Shown here: one piece after another, positions 27,009 through 37,025 of the stretch
Position numbering within the stretch: the first letter of the stretch is position 1
Layout of the letters: each line of letters opens with the position of its first letter
Origin: Ignavibacteria bacterium
GTDB lineage: Bacteria > Bacteroidota > Ignavibacteria > Palsa-1295
Length of the DNA: 62,249 nucleotides
Reading direction: 5' to 3'
NCBI GenBank assembly: GCA_013287605.1
Contig: JABDDM010000006.1
Coordinates: forward strand, 1 to 62,249
Program-made: the position numbers and the translations under genes
Notes under the pieces: model-generated
Told to the model about the DNA's origin: nothing
What the model saw: only the letters and a program-made list of their open reading frames with translations
Database searches by the model: none

Positions 27009-27986
27009 TTAATTTTCGGTTGTTTCTTCCATGGCGAGTACGCGTGCGAAGAGATCTTTCATCCACAAGAACAAGAGCACGAACAGCAGCACCATGATCC
27101 AGTGCATGTTGAGCAATGCGGGATCAGTGTGTACAGGCGTCGATGATGTATTGATAATAGGCGCCTCCCCCCCACCACCTCCCGGATGCAAACTTTGCTT
27201 GATCCGAGGTATGACGAACATCAGGAAGGGCACGCTGACGAAGGCAACGATATTATACACCGCCGCAATGCGTGCTTTCTTTTCCTCGCTCTCTTCAAGC
27301 AAGGAGCGCAAGATGAAATACGCGACGTAGATCAAGAGTAAAACAAAAATCGAAACTTCGCGCGGGTCCCAGTTCCAGAAGGTACCCCAGCTAAAGCGAG
27401 CCCAGATGCTTCCTGTGATCGTCGCAAGAAGGGTAAAGAGCAATCCTGCTGCCGAAGCCGCACGAGCTGAGCGATCATAGCCTGGACGCTTTTTGATAAG
27501 ATAAAGAATCGAGTAAATCGTACCTATAAGAAAGGCAAGAAACGCGGTCATCGACATCGGCACATGAAAGAGCATGTTCCGCCCAAGTTCGCCCAATCCC
27601 GGGATAAAATCGAATGTCATTACCGGATCGACGCGCTCGATCGGCCCCAACACATAGGTACGTTCAGCAGGTATATATTCGACTTGCGCCACGAAACTAC
27701 TTCCTGGCTTAACGCCTGCTTCTTCGATTTGCGATTTGCTAGCAATACGTACAACCTGTCTTGTGCCATACCGATCGGTTGCAATGATATGCGGCCCTCC
27801 AAGAGTATCGAAGGCAGATCGATCTAGCTTCAATAGTACGGGTATTGAGTTCGCTGTCCCATTCATTTTGAATGTGACAACATCTCCAAAGTTGCCGACG
27901 ACAGGAGTAGCAAGCGAGAAATACACTGCCACTGTCATCGCTGCGGCAAGAAAAAAGAGAAACGGATAGGACCGTATAATCTTCAT
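27009..27986 (-). CDS. ccmC: Heme-handling membrane protein CcmC with extracytoplasmic N-terminal insert
   Basis: 325 residues against about 245 for proteobacterial CcmC. The WWD motif is at 200-210 (W-G-T-F-W-N-W-D-P-R-E), with heme-ligand His candidates at 141 (M-L-F-H-V-P) and near 295 (N-M-H-W). The extra length is a soluble stretch between the first membrane helix (7-26) and the second (about 143-163): residues 30-135 look beta-rich and may be an OB-like, CcmE-like insert. CcmC loads heme onto CcmE. Gaps to ccmB and ccmD are 15 and 6 bases. Confidence 0.93.
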   Translation of the reverse strand: MKIIRSYPFLFFLAAAMTVAVYFSLATPVVGNFGDVVTFKMNGTANSIPVLLKLDRSAFDTLGGPHIIATDRYGTRQVVRIASKSQIEEAGVKPGSSFVAQVEYIPAERTYVLGPIERVDPVMTFDFIPGLGELGRNMLFHVPMSMTAFLAFLIGTIYSILYLIKKRPGYDRSARAASAAGLLFTLLATITGSIWARFSWGTFWNWDPREVSIFVLLLIYVAYFILRSLLEESEEKKARIAAVYNIVAFVSVPFLMFVIPRIKQSLHPGGGGGEAPIINTSSTPVHTDPALLNMHWIMVLLFVLLFLWMKDLFARVLAMEETTEN

Positions 27987-28001
27987 GCGTTGATTGTTGA
28001 A

Positions 28002-28676
28002 TCAGTCCTTCCAGATAACATCAAACAGAACATAGCTGACGAGCGTAATCGCCACGTCAAACGATAAAAGGATCAAAATATTCTCTCGAATCCCGTCCCA
28101 GGAGTTTGCAACTTCAAGTGTGATGCGGGTGGCATCAGTCGTAGCGATCACAAGCGGCATTAATACTGGCAAGGCGAGGACGGGAAGCAAGGCGCCCTTT
28201 TGTACCGCACGTCCGATGATGGCAGAGAGGATCGTCGAAACAGAAGCAATTCCTGTTGCTCCAAGTACGAGCTGTAATAGGAACATCGGCCAGTCCTTGA
28301 CGGCAAAATCGCGAAAGAAAAAAAGAAAGGCAAGAACACTCACCAGGGCAAGACTGAGCATCATCGCCAGATTAAAGAGAAACTTTCCGATAAAGATGGA
28401 GTCGCTCGGTGCATACACCCGCAGTAGGAACGCCGTGCCTCGCTCTTCTTCTGCAATGAAGCTGCGCGCAAGGCCCGTCATACCGCCAAAAAAGAGTGCG
28501 ATCCAAAAGAACGCGCTCAGTATGCTAGATGAGAGTTGCTCGCCAGGCGTCGAAAACGCGATCACAGCGACTGTCACCAACAGGAACATCACGACCGCGC
28601 TCACGCCAAAGCGCGTGCGAAATTCGATCGTGAAATCCTTGCGTAACAGTGCAGTAGCCGTTGAGGGCATGTTCAA
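28002..28676 (-). CDS. ccmB: Heme ABC exporter permease CcmB
   Basis: 224 residues with six membrane segments and the CcmB layout: a K-D-F-T-I-E-F-R-T-R-F-G start, a central G-M-T-G-L-A-R-S-F-I-A-E-E-E-R-G-T motif (about 65-81) and an L-P-V-L-A-L-P-V-L-M-P-L-V-I-A segment near 164-178. It works with the ATPase CcmA, which is not in this window; the preceding gene is nnr, 28 bases upstream. ccmA must therefore be encoded elsewhere or the complex is altered. Confidence 0.94.
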   Translation of the reverse strand: MNMPSTATALLRKDFTIEFRTRFGVSAVVMFLLVTVAVIAFSTPGEQLSSSILSAFFWIALFFGGMTGLARSFIAEEERGTAFLLRVYAPSDSIFIGKFLFNLAMMLSLALVSVLAFLFFFRDFAVKDWPMFLLQLVLGATGIASVSTILSAIIGRAVQKGALLPVLALPVLMPLVIATTDATRITLEVANSWDGIRENILILLSFDVAITLVSYVLFDVIWKD

Positions 28677-28704
28677 CTGTTGATGTTCAACTAGTTAAGA
28701 GGAC

Positions 28705-30285
28705 TCATTCGAATCCCATACTCCTATATGTCTCGCCAAGCTTAAACGTTACATCGCGGGCTGTCATGCCAATTGTGGTCCACTCTGTTTTAGCAAGATC
28801 AGCAGCTGCTCCGTGAAGATAGACTGCAATCCATGCGGCATCCGTCGGTTCAGCGGTCATTCGGGCGAAGGTACTGGCAATCATGCCGCCAAGCACATCG
28901 CCCGTACCCGCAGTAGCCAGGCCAACATTTCCTGTAGTATTCACGAACACATCGCCTGCTGGCGAAATTGTAAACGTAGGTGCACCTTTGCTGACAACCG
29001 TCACTTTGTGTTCCAACGCGAACGACCTCGCGTATGCCATCCTATCGTGTTCAACCTGTTTTCGTTCGATCCCTATGAGTTTGGCAAGTTCGCCAGCGTG
29101 GGGCGTCAGAATGGTTGCCGATTGTCGATGGTCTAAAATACTCAGATCTTCGGCTACTGCGTGCAGTGCTCCGGCATCGGCAACGATAGGCTTGGCTGCC
29201 TCGCGCAAGATCTTGCGCAAAAGATCCGCAGTTTCTGGTTCCGGCTTCATCCCTGATCCGATCAGTAAGACATCGGCTCGCTTTATAAAATATTCAAGTA
29301 CATCCCATGCTGAAGTCGTGGGAGCGCCGGTGGACGTCTCGGGAAGTCCAACAGTCATAAGTTCAGCCATCGCCTGTGCAACAATGTGACGTTCACTGGC
29401 AGAAGTCGCGACGGTCACGAGTCCGCAGCCGGAACGAAGCGCCGCTTCACCTCCCATGATCGCAGCACCCGTCATACCACGCGAACCACAAACCGAAAGC
29501 ACATGACCGAAGTCATACTTCGAGGAAATGTTTTCCGCCCTGGGATAAGCAGCAATGACGTCGCTACGTTCGACCAGTCGAATGTGTGATCGCGGTTGCA
29601 GATCGGCTCGGTCCGTGAGTCCGGCTACGGCAATGTTACCGGTAATTGAAGCCGCGTTGGCTCGATAGAAGCCGACCTTCGCCGCAGCGATCGTTACTGT
29701 TAGATTTGCCTTGACTACAAACGGCCTTCCTTCTTCATCTATCTCATATTCGCCCGTATCCGCATCCATCCCCGTTGGAATATCAACAGAAAGCACGATC
29801 GCGCCATACCTTAATGCAGCTTGATTGAGAAATTGTACAGCCTCCGGCATGTCTCCTCGGAGCAGGCCCGAAGCTCCCGTGCCGAGCAATGCATCGACAA
29901 TGATAAGAGGGCTCGATTCATCGATCGCGAGATGCATCGAGTCGCTGAACTCGAAGATTGGGGACCGACTTTTCCCTTCTAGGAGAAGTTCGTATTGTTT
30001 GGCTGCTTCAGCAGACAATGCCGTTGGATCTCCGACGATCACCAGTTGAGTCTTGACTTCAGCGTTGGAAAGGAGTCGAGCGAGTGTGATACCATCGCCG
30101 CCATTGTTGCCGCGGCCGCTGAAGATGAGAACCTGCGATGTGGGTTCCTGCACGAGCCAGGGAGTTAAATGCTTAAAGATCTCGCTCGCCGCTCGCTCCA
30201 TAAGTTCAGAAGCAGCTAAGCCAACTTCCTCAATCAGATAACGATCATAGTCGCGAACCTCTTGCGCAGTGAGAACCGGGATCAT
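28705..30285 (-). CDS. nnr: Bifunctional NAD(P)H-hydrate epimerase / ADP-dependent dehydratase
   Basis: 526 residues, two domains in the usual order. The N-terminal YjeF_N epimerase (1-about 220) has the GRGNNGGDG loop (about 56-64) and a D-A-L-L-G-T-G motif. The C-terminal ribokinase-like dehydratase (about 235-520) has GSRGMTGAAIMGGEAAL, I-L-T-P-H-A-G-E and the catalytic loop A-T-A-G-T-G-D-V-L-G-G. It repairs NADH and NADPH damaged by hydration. It sits between nuoN (37 bases) and ccmB (28 bases). Repair of NADH next to a complex I operon is a plausible functional fit. Confidence 0.96.
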   Translation of the reverse strand: MIPVLTAQEVRDYDRYLIEEVGLAASELMERAASEIFKHLTPWLVQEPTSQVLIFSGRGNNGGDGITLARLLSNAEVKTQLVIVGDPTALSAEAAKQYELLLEGKSRSPIFEFSDSMHLAIDESSPLIIVDALLGTGASGLLRGDMPEAVQFLNQAALRYGAIVLSVDIPTGMDADTGEYEIDEEGRPFVVKANLTVTIAAAKVGFYRANAASITGNIAVAGLTDRADLQPRSHIRLVERSDVIAAYPRAENISSKYDFGHVLSVCGSRGMTGAAIMGGEAALRSGCGLVTVATSASERHIVAQAMAELMTVGLPETSTGAPTTSAWDVLEYFIKRADVLLIGSGMKPEPETADLLRKILREAAKPIVADAGALHAVAEDLSILDHRQSATILTPHAGELAKLIGIERKQVEHDRMAYARSFALEHKVTVVSKGAPTFTISPAGDVFVNTTGNVGLATAGTGDVLGGMIASTFARMTAEPTDAAWIAVYLHGAAADLAKTEWTTIGMTARDVTFKLGETYRSMGFE

Positions 30286-30322
30286 TGCTGCCTGCGACTT
30301 GCACTCATTCGGACACCTCGGC

Positions 30323-31864
30323 CTAAGGTTGTACGAAAAAGTTTTGTACTACGCCAGTCATAATGGCTGGCGCGACACCGAGTACTAACAATCCGACTGC
30401 CGCGAGAATGAGTGCCGCCCAGGCACCTGTCGTTCCAGGAATCGCGAGCGCAGCACCACCGCCTGCAGGCAAGATCGAAACTGACTTGCCGATTTCCGTG
30501 CCATAAGCTGTCTCGCCTTGTTCGCGGAAATACATGAGAACGATGAGTCGCAAATAGAAGTAGACCGATACAAGACTTGCGATGACCCCTATGACAGCAT
30601 AGGGAGTGAGCCCTGCGCGAATTGCGGCGGCGAAGAGATAATATTTACCAAAGAATCCACCGAGCGGTGGAATGCCTGCCAGCGAAAGCATCATAATCGT
30701 CATGATGAATGCAAGCATTGGCTTCCGGCGCGCAAGTCCTGCATAATCGTTGAGGAAGAGTCCGCCGTCTGATTCTTTTTCGATAAACGCAACGACACCG
30801 AACGCGCCGATCTGCATTAACGTGTAGACGGTGAGATAGACAGCAACTGCACGAGAACCCTCAGCGTTTAGCGTGGCAACACCCAACAGCATATAACCCG
30901 CATGCGCAATGCTGCTGTACGCGAGCATGCGTTTCACGTTCGTCTGCGCGATCGCCGTGATATTCCCATAGACCATCGAGCCTACAGCAAGCAGACAAAG
31001 AATGAACTGCAGTTTATCTTGCGCGGCAGTATTTGCAACTACGGGAGCAAGGGCCACATCAAAGACAAGCACAAAGGCGCTGAAGGCAGCAGCCTTGCCG
31101 GCCGTCGACATGAACCCACTCACGACGGTCGGAGCGCCATCGTAGACGTCAGGCGCCCATTGATGGAACGGGAATGCTGCAATCTTGAAAGCAAAGCCGA
31201 CGAGCAACATGGCGGTGCCCATCCAGAAGATCGGTGTGGAAACAATGCGGGCAGCATCGGCCGGATTCAACAACAGGCGGTGCATGACATCAAGATTCGT
31301 CGAGCCAAATGTGCCATAGAGCAGGGCAATTCCATAAAGGAAGAATCCTGCCGAGAAAGAGCCCAGGAGAAAATACTTCAATGCGGCTTCGTTCGATCGC
31401 ACGCTCTTTCGAAAGAGCCCGGCCATCACATAAAATGCGATCGACATTGTCTCAAGCCCGAGAAACGTGACGATGAGATCCATTCCGGAAGCGAGCATTA
31501 CCATTCCGCAGGCGGCGAACAACACAAGCCCTGCAAACTCGCCGATCACCACTTCTTCGTCTTTCAGATTCCGCTCTGCAAGAAGAACTGCCAGAATCGC
31601 CGCGATCGAAAAAATGATCGCATAGAAATTGGAGTAAGTCGAATCGAGGAGCATCCCTCTAAATGCGCGCCCATTGTGGTCGATATTAGCCAGTGCAGCA
31701 GCAATTGCGCCGAGTGAACCGACCACAGCAAGTGTGAGCGGGATCCGTGATGGACGTTTCTCAAACGCATCCCACATCAGCACGACCATTCCGGTACCGG
31801 CGAGCACCAGTAGCGGAAGCACTGCGATGAGATCTGTCGTCGTTACTTGTGTAATCGTTGGCAC
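30323..31864 (-). CDS. nuoN: NADH-quinone oxidoreductase subunit N
   Basis: 513 residues, about 14 membrane helices, one of the three antiporter-like proton-pumping subunits of complex I. Family landmarks: G-L-E-T-M-S-I-A-F-Y-V-M-A-G (about 135-148), K-Y-F-L-L-G-S-F-S-A-G-F, F-H-Q-W-A-P-D-V-Y-D-G-A-P-T (about 234-247), and A-Y-S-S-I-A-H-A-G-Y-M-L with the nearby pumping Lys. It is last of the nuo genes in the cluster, 23 bases after nuoM. Confidence 0.97.
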   Translation of the reverse strand: MPTITQVTTTDLIAVLPLLVLAGTGMVVLMWDAFEKRPSRIPLTLAVVGSLGAIAAALANIDHNGRAFRGMLLDSTYSNFYAIIFSIAAILAVLLAERNLKDEEVVIGEFAGLVLFAACGMVMLASGMDLIVTFLGLETMSIAFYVMAGLFRKSVRSNEAALKYFLLGSFSAGFFLYGIALLYGTFGSTNLDVMHRLLLNPADAARIVSTPIFWMGTAMLLVGFAFKIAAFPFHQWAPDVYDGAPTVVSGFMSTAGKAAAFSAFVLVFDVALAPVVANTAAQDKLQFILCLLAVGSMVYGNITAIAQTNVKRMLAYSSIAHAGYMLLGVATLNAEGSRAVAVYLTVYTLMQIGAFGVVAFIEKESDGGLFLNDYAGLARRKPMLAFIMTIMMLSLAGIPPLGGFFGKYYLFAAAIRAGLTPYAVIGVIASLVSVYFYLRLIVLMYFREQGETAYGTEIGKSVSILPAGGGAALAIPGTTGAWAALILAAVGLLVLGVAPAIMTGVVQNFFVQP

Positions 31865-31887
31865 TGCAAGATTATTCTATAAAGCTC

Positions 31888-33519
31888 TTAACGTCTCAGG
31901 CCGCCAGGCAACTGCTGCATCGGCTTTGACGGCTGCGATTGCTGCTCAGGAAAAACAATTCCGGATTTCTGCTGCAACAGGTCGTCTGAAAGTTTATACA
32001 TCGCAGACTGACTCGTCGCGAGAAAATGCATCGGACGGATACCGATCCAAACCATAAAAATTACAAGCGGGACGACTGCGACGATCTCGCGCCAGGAGAG
32101 ATCGTTTAAAGCATGGTCGCTCGGTGAATGCGTGCTTGCATGTGATGAATGATCGTGCCCATCGACCGCGGCAGCCGATGTGCCTTTAGCTCTGCCGAAG
32201 ACAAAGCGCTGATACATCCACAACAGATATACAGCTGCAAGAATAACTCCCGTCGCGCTGAAGATTGCATACGACCAGCTATTGAGCACGCTGGATTGAT
32301 ATGCGCCCATCATCGTCAGATACTCGCCGATAAAGCCATTCAGTCCAGGAAGCCCAACACTCGAGAACACGGCAATACCGAAGAAGACAGTGAAGAGCGG
32401 CACCACTCGTGCAAGTCCGCCATAGTCCGAGATCTCCCTTGTGTGGCGACGGTCATACATCATGCCGAACATCATGAACAGCATGCCAGTCGAAAGACCG
32501 TGATTCACCATCTGAATGACAGCTCCCTGCAATCCTTCACGGGTCATCGAGAAAATCCCAAGAACAATGAAGCCCATGTGCGTCACACTCGAATAGGCGA
32601 TCAGTTTCTTGATATCGGTCTGCACCATCGCGACCAGCGCGCCATAGATAATACCGATCACCGCCAGCGTCGTCATCAATCCCGAATAATCGAAGCTTGC
32701 TTGTGGAAAGAGACCGAGATTGAAGCGGATCAGCCCGTATGTTCCCATTTTGAGAAGCACACCGGCAAGAATCACAGAACCGGCGGTCGGAGCTTCCACA
32801 TGGGCATCAGGCAACCACGTGTGCAGCGGAAAGAGCGGTACTTTGATCGCGAAGGAAAGTGCAAAGGCAAGAAAAAGATAATGCTGCACGTCGATCGGAA
32901 GCGAACGGCTTACCTGATAGAGCTTCGTAATGTCGGTAGTAAATTCACCTAACTGCCTTCCCGCTTCAACGCCAAGCCAGATGATCGCCACGAGCATCAG
33001 GAGCGATCCTGACATCGTAAAAATGAAGAACTTGACTGCCGAGTAGATTCTCCGCTTGCCGCCCCAAAGTCCGATGATGAAGTACATCGGAATGAGAACG
33101 ACTTCCCAAAAGACATAGAAGAGGAAAAGATCGAGCGACAAGAACACACCAAGCATTCCGGTTTCCAGCAGAAGTAGGAGCGCCATGAACGCGGGGACGT
33201 TCTTGGTTACTGAATTCCAGGTGCCGATGAGCGTGATAACCATCAGGAAGGTCGTAAGCAGGACGAGCATCATCGACATGCCGTCTATGCCAACGAAATA
33301 CGAAAGATGCAGGCCTGGCAGCACTACCCACTGCACTTGCTCTTTCATATCGAACCCAGCGAGGTTCGAGTCGAATTTCATGTAGACGACGAGCGAAATG
33401 CAAAACGTAACGAGGGCTGTGGCCAATGCCACCATCTTCGCTGCCGTTGCACCGCGCATCAGCAGCGCTGCCAGAGCACCGACCAAAGGAAAAAAGATGA
33501 GTACTGAAAGCAAACCCAT
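31888..33519 (-). CDS. nuoM: NADH-quinone oxidoreductase subunit M
   Basis: 543 residues, about 14 helices. The NuoM landmarks are clear: the proton-path Glu in F-W-E-V-V-L-I-P-M-Y-F-I-I-G (about 137-150), the H-T-W-L-P-D-A-H-V-E-A-P-T-A-G-S-V motif (about 229-245), and A-Y-S-S-V-T-H-M-G-F. The C-terminal tail has a His/Ser-rich stretch (DGHDHSSHASTHSPSDH, about 453-469) before the last membrane helix, an unusual, possibly metal-binding loop. Gaps to nuoL and nuoN are 11 and 23 bases. Confidence 0.97.
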   Translation of the reverse strand: MGLLSVLIFFPLVGALAALLMRGATAAKMVALATALVTFCISLVVYMKFDSNLAGFDMKEQVQWVVLPGLHLSYFVGIDGMSMMLVLLTTFLMVITLIGTWNSVTKNVPAFMALLLLLETGMLGVFLSLDLFLFYVFWEVVLIPMYFIIGLWGGKRRIYSAVKFFIFTMSGSLLMLVAIIWLGVEAGRQLGEFTTDITKLYQVSRSLPIDVQHYLFLAFALSFAIKVPLFPLHTWLPDAHVEAPTAGSVILAGVLLKMGTYGLIRFNLGLFPQASFDYSGLMTTLAVIGIIYGALVAMVQTDIKKLIAYSSVTHMGFIVLGIFSMTREGLQGAVIQMVNHGLSTGMLFMMFGMMYDRRHTREISDYGGLARVVPLFTVFFGIAVFSSVGLPGLNGFIGEYLTMMGAYQSSVLNSWSYAIFSATGVILAAVYLLWMYQRFVFGRAKGTSAAAVDGHDHSSHASTHSPSDHALNDLSWREIVAVVPLVIFMVWIGIRPMHFLATSQSAMYKLSDDLLQQKSGIVFPEQQSQPSKPMQQLPGGLRR

Positions 33520-33530
33520 TTACTTCTTTG

Positions 33531-35483
33531 TCAGAAGATCATCAAATAGCTCACAACTGCCAGCAAACCGACTACGATCATCACAGCATAGTTCTGCACA
33601 ACGCCAGTCTGGATCCTGCGAATGATTTTGCTCGTGCCATCGGTAATCTGAGCGAGCCCATTCACGAAGCCATCGATAATCTTCACATCCACGATCTTAT
33701 ATAAGAAGCGATCGCTGAATGTGTACAACGGCTGGACAATCAGCTTATCATAAGCTTCATCAACATAAAAGTTATGGACCGCAATTCGGTACGGTGTTCC
33801 GAGCACAGCCTCGTCACGCACGAGTGTTGTCTTCTTCTTGTATAATCGCATCGCCAGCAGGATGCCGCAGATTGCGATTGCAACCGATGCAACCATCAAC
33901 CCGATCTCAAGTCCCGCACTCGCCTCACTGAATGAAACCTGCGCAGTTTGTTCGCCTTGCTCCAGGACTGGCGCAAGCCAATGTTCAAGCGTTGCATTTC
34001 CGCCGAGGACGTGCGGTATGTTGAGAAATCCTCCCACGATTGAGAGAGCCGCCAGTACGATCAATGGCAGCGTCATGTGCCAGCCCGCTTCATGCGGTTT
34101 GTGGTGCTCAGCATCGAAGCGTTCTTTACCGAAGAACGTGAGGAAGACAGCGCGGAACATGTAGAACGCTGTCATCATTGCCGCAATTGCCCCCATGAGC
34201 CACAGCAGCACACTTCCGCGGCTGAACGCATTCCAGAGAATCTCGTCTTTTGAAAAGAATCCAGCGAATGGCGGAATGCCGCTGATCGCAAGCGTCGCAA
34301 TCATAAACGTCCAGAACGTGAAGGGCAGATACTTTTTCAGACCACCCATCTTCTGCATGTCCTGCTCGTGATGCATCGCTTCGATCACTGCACCCGAACC
34401 AAGAAAAAGACAGGCCTTGAAAAATGCGTGAGTCATCACATGAAACACGCCGGCAGTGAACGCACCAACGCCGAGAGCGAGGAACATGTAGCCAAGCTGC
34501 GAGATCGTCGAATAGGCCAGCACCTTCTTGATATCATTCTGGAAGATGCCGATGATCGCGGCAAACACTGCGGTGGTTGCGCCCACCGCTGCAACAACGC
34601 CCATCGTCACAGGCGCAAGCGCAAAGAACATGTTAGAGCGAGCGACAAGAAAAATGCCGCTCGTCACCATCGTTGCTGCATGGATCAGTGCAGAGACCGG
34701 TGTCGGACCAGCCATCGCATCCGGAAGCCACACGTAAAGCGGGATCTGTGCGCTCTTGCCGGTGCAGCCAAGAAAGAGCATTAGCGTAATAAAACCAATG
34801 GTCCAGTCGCCGCCGTGCATGCCCGCAACAACGCCGAGATGCTTTGTGCCATCAATGACATTGCTGCCCGAACCAAGTAGGTCGAGATAATTCAAGCTGC
34901 CATAGGCTGCAAGCATCGCTCCCATCGCGACGAGAAAACCGAAGTCACCAATACGATTGACGATAAAAGCCTTCTTTGCCGCATCGGTATTCTTCTTCTC
35001 TTCGTACCAGAATCCGATCAGAAGATAACTGCAGAGTCCTACGCCTTCCCAGCCGACGAACGTCCAGAGAAAATTATCCGCCATGACGAGCTGGAGCATC
35101 ATGACGATGAAGAGATTCATATAGGTGAAGAAGCGACCAAAGCCACGGTCACTCTTCATATAGCCGATCGAATACAAATGGATCAGCGCACCGACGCCCG
35201 TGATGATTAGCATGAAAATGATCGAGAGCTGATCGATCAAAAAGCTGATTCCGACGTGGACCTTCCCGACATCGAGCCAGTTAGCGAGGACATAATGAAT
35301 CGCTCGATCGTCTGAAGGCTTCTGGAGCATCTCCACGAACACGCCAGCGGAAATCACAAAGCTGATGAACACCGCGAATGTTGCGATCCAACCGGAGAGC
35401 TTCCCTAATCGCGATCCGAAGAACGCATTAATGAGAAAGCCCGCGAGCGGAGCGAAAACAATTACGGGGATCAGTTGTATCAC
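33531..35483 (-). CDS. nuoL: NADH-quinone oxidoreductase subunit L
   Basis: 650 residues, about 16 helices with the long amphipathic C-terminal arm expected of NuoL. Landmarks: F-V-G-W-E-G-V-G-L-C-S-Y-L-L-I-G-F-W-Y (about 141-159), F-I-V-N-R-I-G-D-F-G-F, W-L-P-D-A-M-A-G-P-T-P-V-S-A-L-I-H-A-A-T-M-V (about 251-272), and the A-Y-S-T-I-S-Q-L-G-Y-M motif. It is the distal pump of complex I. The gene is intact and lies 25 bases after nuoK. Confidence 0.97.
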   Translation of the reverse strand: MIQLIPVIVFAPLAGFLINAFFGSRLGKLSGWIATFAVFISFVISAGVFVEMLQKPSDDRAIHYVLANWLDVGKVHVGISFLIDQLSIIFMLIITGVGALIHLYSIGYMKSDRGFGRFFTYMNLFIVMMLQLVMADNFLWTFVGWEGVGLCSYLLIGFWYEEKKNTDAAKKAFIVNRIGDFGFLVAMGAMLAAYGSLNYLDLLGSGSNVIDGTKHLGVVAGMHGGDWTIGFITLMLFLGCTGKSAQIPLYVWLPDAMAGPTPVSALIHAATMVTSGIFLVARSNMFFALAPVTMGVVAAVGATTAVFAAIIGIFQNDIKKVLAYSTISQLGYMFLALGVGAFTAGVFHVMTHAFFKACLFLGSGAVIEAMHHEQDMQKMGGLKKYLPFTFWTFMIATLAISGIPPFAGFFSKDEILWNAFSRGSVLLWLMGAIAAMMTAFYMFRAVFLTFFGKERFDAEHHKPHEAGWHMTLPLIVLAALSIVGGFLNIPHVLGGNATLEHWLAPVLEQGEQTAQVSFSEASAGLEIGLMVASVAIAICGILLAMRLYKKKTTLVRDEAVLGTPYRIAVHNFYVDEAYDKLIVQPLYTFSDRFLYKIVDVKIIDGFVNGLAQITDGTSKIIRRIQTGVVQNYAVMIVVGLLAVVSYLMIF

Positions 35484-35508
35484 GAATTGATGCTTGTTGT
35501 CTCGTTGG

Positions 35509-35811
35509 TTAGAGTCTCAAAAGATTGATCTTGTCGATTTCGACGGTTTCCTTATTGCGGAAGAGCGCGATGACGATCGCAAGTCCTACCGCAGCTTCAG
35601 CGGCTGCTACGGTCATCACGAAGAAGACGAGTATTTGACCGGTCTGATTGCCAAGGAATTGAGAAAACGCAATGAGCGTCAGGTTGACAGCATTGAGCAT
35701 CAATTCGATGCACATAAAAATGATGATCGCGTTTCGGCGAAAAAGTACGCCTGCGGTGCCAATAATAAAAAGGACGGCGCTGACGGCAAGATAGTTGGTG
35801 AGTGTGGTCAT
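35509..35811 (-). CDS. nuoK: NADH-quinone oxidoreductase subunit K
   Basis: 100 residues with three membrane helices, the standard NuoK size. The conserved Glu residues that carry protons through the membrane are visible: one in the [14 protein letters not shown] motif (about 31-44), another in [12 protein letters not shown] (about 67-78). It follows nuoJ after 7 bases. Confidence 0.97.
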   Translation of the reverse strand: MTTLTNYLAVSAVLFIIGTAGVLFRRNAIIIFMCIELMLNAVNLTLIAFSQFLGNQTGQILVFFVMTVAAAEAAVGLAIVIALFRNKETVEIDKINLLRL

Positions 35812-35818
35812 GCTTGGG

Positions 35819-36328
35819 TTAGACGAGCCGTTTCTTTGCCAGGATGATCGCCCCTACTGCTGCCGAGATCAGAATGATCGATGCCATCTCAAATGGGAAT
35901 GAGTAGTTCGAGTAGAGCATCTCTCCGATCGATTCAGTCGTACCAAGCACACCTGCGTTCGCATGAATTGTGTGGGGCAGCTTATCCGACGACATGAAGA
36001 TCGCAGCCAGGATCTGAGCCATTATCCCAAGCGTGGCAAGCAATCCGGCGACAGTCTTCCAATTACGAGAGATCTTGAATTCTTCTGCGGAGAGATTAAG
36101 GAGCATGATGACAAACAGCACTAGCACCATGATGGCACCAGCATAAACTGCAACCTGCACCACAGCAAGGAATTGGGCCTGAAGTGTAAGATAGAGCCCG
36201 GAGAGGCAAACGAAGGTGAGCACGAGCATCAGAGCACTGACGACAGCACTCTGCCGCGTTACACATAGAAGAGCAGAGGCAATCGCGCCTATACTCAAGA
36301 TCCAAAAGATGATCTCACCGATCTCCAT
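35819..36328 (-). CDS. nuoJ: NADH-quinone oxidoreductase subunit J
   Basis: 169 residues with five membrane helices. The third helix carries the NuoJ hallmark [21 protein letters not shown] (about 57-77). It is first in the nuoJKLMN run. nuoA to nuoI, which supply the quinone site and the NADH arm, are absent from the window, so complex I is split between loci. No clear promoter was identified in the 133 bases to the next gene. Confidence 0.96.
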   Translation of the reverse strand: MEIGEIIFWILSIGAIASALLCVTRQSAVVSALMLVLTFVCLSGLYLTLQAQFLAVVQVAVYAGAIMVLVLFVIMLLNLSAEEFKISRNWKTVAGLLATLGIMAQILAAIFMSSDKLPHTIHANAGVLGTTESIGEMLYSNYSFPFEMASIILISAAVGAIILAKKRLV

Positions 36329-36461
36329 TCAGTCTGGCACAAAGAAAAGAAGACACCCGAACCAAAAGCCGGTTGCCTAACGCAGATTCGTGTGAGAATT
36401 CTCCCGAGAAATGCTTTTGATGAGCCGTTGTGTCAGAAACCCAATGAAATCCAATTTGAAC

Positions 36462-36986
36462 TTATTTGAAGTAATAATGCACTCCTATGCTCGGCAATGG
36501 CAGAATCACGCCGTCGGGCTCGAATAGCGTGATCATCAGATTTAGCGATAATCCGATCGCGTTGCTTTGCGACATTTCGTAGCCAATGCCGATTCCAAGC
36601 CGAGTTGGACTTACGAGCTGATTGCCAACCTTTGCGCTATCGTTGCTGCCGTAATAGTATTCTCCGATTCCAAAGACAGCATAGAGTCGGTTCGATGCTA
36701 CCGAAAGATCGTATTGAAACTCAGCACCGATATCCCACATCGCGATTCCACTGGTCTTGAACGGACCCCCAGTGATCTGGTACGCGATCGGAATATTCGC
36801 AAGATGATGCTTGAACGAAAGGCCCAACCCACTGCAAAGACTTGCTGCCAGTCCAACTCCAAAGACATTCTCGCTAAATCGCGTGATCCTTGGTGCGAGC
36901 GAATCGGTGCGTGTAGTCTGCGCTGACGCCACTGATGACGTTAGTATGATAGCGGCGGTGATTATAGCGAAACAGCTTCGTTTCAT
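36462..36986 (-). CDS. Small exported outer-membrane beta-barrel-like protein
   Basis: 174 residues with a clear signal peptide (KRSCFAIITAAIILTSSVAS, then AQ). The mature part alternates polar and hydrophobic residues with glycines in strand-like segments (V-F-G-V-G-L-A-A-S-L-C-S-G-L-G-L-S-F) and ends in a strand with terminal aromatic Y-Y-F-K, as small eight-stranded barrels often do. No specific family is recognised. It lies downstream of asnS (39 bases) and upstream of nuoJ (133 bases) on the same strand. Confidence 0.72.
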   Translation of the reverse strand: MKRSCFAIITAAIILTSSVASAQTTRTDSLAPRITRFSENVFGVGLAASLCSGLGLSFKHHLANIPIAYQITGGPFKTSGIAMWDIGAEFQYDLSVASNRLYAVFGIGEYYYGSNDSAKVGNQLVSPTRLGIGIGYEMSQSNAIGLSLNLMITLFEPDGVILPLPSIGVHYYFK

Positions 36987-37025
36987 AGTGTGTATAGTTA
37001 CAGAAAGACGTTCTCAAGTGCACAA

